Shown in pieces: positions 59,555 to 64,000 of a stretch of DNA of 64,000 nt. The position numbers were made by a program, and so were the translations under genes. The notes under the pieces were generated by a model, which had not been told where the DNA came from, did no database searches, and was given only the letters and a program-made list of their open reading frames with translations. Each line of letters begins with the position of its first letter. Within the stretch, counting starts at the first letter, position 1. Origin of the DNA: Apiospora phragmitis (lineage: Eukaryota > Ascomycota > Sordariomycetes > Amphisphaeriales > Apiosporaceae); NCBI GenBank assembly GCA_038363925.1, contig JAQQWL010000011.1, positions 6,634,001-6,698,000 of the forward strand. The letters run 5' to 3'.

Positions 59555-62139
59555 CTTGGCAACTCAATGAAAATACGGCGTCGAAAGGGGAAGGCCGAGA
59601 AGAGTGGTGAGGAGGGGAAGGTCGATTGCCTGAAATACCAACAAGAATTGTGCTAAAGGACCGCGACTGAAAGCGAAATCCTCGAATCTTCTGCATCAAG
59701 CACCATACAGAGCTGCAAACTCTTGTGTTGTCAAGTCATCTTAAGATGCCGGGCAAAGTTGTTGGATAGACGTATCAGTCGTATTATACCGACCAGCGTG
59801 GTACGACTTGATAGTAAGGGTAGAAGCTATCACTCATTCTGAGCGTCCTGCAAGTCCCCGTTTTGTGAAGCATCAGAAATACCGTGAGCAGAGTGTTGGT
59901 CGGGTAGTCGAGACGGATCCTTACAAGGCACATTCCCGGCGCCAGTATCAGAGGCATGTGGGTTCAAGAGAACCGGAGTGACGTATCGTATGTCCCTGGG
60001 GCTTCATCTACTTACGACTTCCAAGAAAAGAATAGGACCTAATAAAGACGTTCCGTCACACCTATAAGATTGATATGTAGGGGCGGTAAAGGCCGGGGCG
60101 GCAAAGGCGGGGGTGGCAAAAGCAAGGGGCGGAGTCTTCTCATATGGTAATCTTTACTCGGCACCAACAGCGTTCATGATGGCACCTAGGTGGAACGGTA
60201 GTTATATTGGACAGTACAAAGAAGCAAACCTTGCTTTTCCCTGGTTCATCACCGTTGCACAACACATGCTGTAGGAGCAATAACAATGCATTGTGTGTAA
60301 ATGTGCTTGCTTGGACCAAAAGCCGTTGCGATAGGCCACGGCAATCCATCAAAAGCAAAGTCTTTCTGGCCGTAGCCTTTCCCTCCTCCTCCTACCTTAG
60401 TGAAACGGCGTGCAAAGAGGGTTGTGAGAAACAGCCAGACAGTGGGCTAGGAAGTTATATCTACAGGGATGTCCGATACGGTCTAGTAACACGGACAGAT
60501 CAGAACCAGATTCCGAAGATCGCAATTGGGTAGAAGAACCCATCATGTCCGCCAGATAAAATGACCTATCGGAAGATTCATGACACGGACGCGGACGACG
60601 GCTCCGGCCCCCTGGCTTACCCGGTGATACGTATTAGATGCTTTGTCTTGGCTGGGACAAGAGTCAGAAAACGATAGCCAACATTGGAATCAAGCAACGC
60701 ATGTTTGACTTGAGTAAGCAAGGGGTAACCAGTAATATAGCGAAATTGACTGAGTCTAGTATCACTTTGCACAGTCACCAAATTATATAATTTGCCGTGT
60801 TTCATACCACGTCCTCTTGCAGTTCCATTCAATCCGCAGAAAGCCAGCCGACTGATTACATAAGACATACTAATTTGGTACTGCAAGTAAAGTAGGTATG
60901 TCTCAGATGTCCTGAGCGCCTTACTTAATCAGCAGAGCTGTCAAACTGCCAAAATAACCTCCCTACCTTGATGTTCATGTAGGCTCCCGCCACGTCACAA
61001 AGCTCAACGGTCACGCCCTGTGCCGTCAGCCTACCTAACTCACCGCATGCCGGCGTCCGAGAACGCTTATCGAATCGAGCTCCCCCAAAGGGGCGTTATG
61101 TGGCGCCTCTGCCACCTTCGATTCCCAGACCCAACAAGATAGGCAGTTGGCAGGCCCAGAACAGCCGAGATTGAAAATCGCTGCAGGCCGCCCGCCTTTC
61201 CCCGCACCCAAGCAGAGGCCCAGCTTTGAAGAGGAGGGCCGAAATGGCCCCTCCCCCACGGGATTGTGTACGAAGTAGCATCAGCTACTTGGCTATATTG
61301 ATATAAGTGGCTGTTACCCGATGCTACGACACGGGCTGGGGGAGATGGGGGACACAAGCTTGGCTCTGCTCGCTGATTCAAAGACTTCGGTACTTTGGCA
61401 ATTACCTCACTTGGGGGTACATAAGGGTAGTGTGATGCATCGCTGTGTCTGCTCTTCCCTCGCCTCGGGACATATCATTCCATACTGGTTCCATCAGACA
61501 TTCATGTACTTGCGACGACGGCCGCACCGCTCTTTCAGTTTGCGCATGCGCATTTCAAATGAGCACTGATATGACAACGCATGCTTTTGGCACCGTTCCG
61601 CCTCGGAAGCAGATTAGCTTGGATAACAAAGGCATCCTAGACTTCTTATGGCGACCATCTCGAAAACCCCGACTGGGCCTATGCCACATTCGCGTGAACC
61701 ATTGCTCGATTTGCCAAGAAGGTCCCTTTCCGGGGCTCGGATGTCGCACATTTTCTGACTAACTACTCCAGTTGTATGAACCGGGGTTGCTACTGGTCCA
61801 TCATTGACTCGTATCATCTGGGTCAGCACCAACAACGCAAACCCTCCACCGCACCAACCGTGTATGCTGGGTGATGGTGAAAAACTTGTGTCTGCAAGGC
61901 CTCGCTACCAACGCGAGCTCCCAATGGAAGCAACACCGAGGGAGGGTTGCACTGCATCTCTATTGGTCGCGTGGGCATGCATACGACGTATACGGGCACC
62001 TCTTCCGACTCGTAGATGTTGCCATCATCTCCAACTGACAGCTCCCCGAGCTTCTCCTTCCCATAAACTCCAAACCTCCTTGGACGATTCGTAAGAACTC
62101 ATCCTCTTGGGATAAAAAGAGACACCTCGTCTAAACACC
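59555..62139. other. Intergenic between divergent rhodopsin-like and monooxygenase genes
   Basis: No gene is recognised. Open frames up to 108 codons lack features. It contains a G-rich tandem repeat near 60.1 kb. The right part is the promoter of the flavin monooxygenase gene. Confidence 0.5.
60080..60132. repeat. G-rich degenerate tandem repeat resembling Fot1-like terminal repeat
   Basis: Three and a half copies of a roughly 15 bp unit, GGGGCGGTAAAGGCC, GGGGCGGCAAAGGC, GGGGGTGGCAAAAGCA, GGGGCGG. The rhythm is like the repeated GGGGCGCGAAAGC box in the terminal repeat of the transposon at 54.5-56.3 kb, so it may be a solitary end of a related element. Confidence 0.5.

Positions 62140-64000
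<1,861 letters not shown>

Overview
The window looks like a chromosomal segment of a filamentous ascomycete, most likely a sordariomycete. Genes carry several short introns (mostly 49-120 nt) with GTAAGT-like donors and CTRAC branch sites. The core proteins are of Pezizomycotina type, a GH10 xylanase and a pogo/Fot1-like transposon are present, and transposon mutations are of C-to-T type as expected from repeat-induced point mutation. I cannot name the species from sequence alone.

Layout, left to right. 0-9.3 kb holds three housekeeping genes on the plus strand: the C-terminus of a Mak21/Noc1 ribosome-biogenesis factor, the clathrin heavy chain, and a mitochondrial pyruvate carrier subunit. 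After a 5.2 kb stretch with no recognisable gene comes pyruvate carboxylase (14.4-18.5 kb). SmB (minus) and ribosomal protein uL5/L11 (plus) share a 552 bp divergent promoter near 21 kb. At 23.5-26.5 kb lies an unrecognised, largely disordered protein, and at 27.5-28.7 kb a four-helix membrane protein of a fungal family without a known function. Convergent to it is a large tricalbin (29.0-33.6 kb). A second 5.2 kb gene-empty and partly AT-rich stretch precedes a BAH-PHD chromatin reader (38.9-40.4 kb) and an Atg22-type vacuolar transporter (42.3-44.4 kb). The right third is more accessory: GH10 endoxylanase, a DUF3602 (Par32-like) protein, a PPM1/LCMT/TcmP-type methyltransferase, a damaged gene for a probable secreted protein, a 1.86 kb Fot1-like transposon with 54 bp terminal inverted repeats and three in-frame stops, a roughly 390 bp MITE-like element, a rhodopsin-like seven-helix membrane protein, and the start of a phenol 2-monooxygenase-type flavoprotein that runs off the right edge.

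Two patterns cut across genes. First, at least eleven single-base frame breaks are seen in eight genes, mostly at or beside short homopolymers, including genes expected to be essential or important (clathrin, SmB, pyruvate carboxylase). I read these mainly as uncorrected sequencing or assembly indels, and gene models here should be read with that in mind. Second, there are unusually small exons whose presence is supported by splice phase and family alignment: 9 nt in SmB, 6 nt in ATG22, 12 nt in the phenol monooxygenase, and a 3 nt ATG-only first coding exon in uL5.

I did not find a convincing new multi-gene system. The most interesting biological items are the BAH-PHD protein whose PHD finger is split by a 153-residue AT-hook-bearing insert, the micro-exons, and the RIP-marked transposon and MITE neighbourhood beside a damaged secreted-protein gene.
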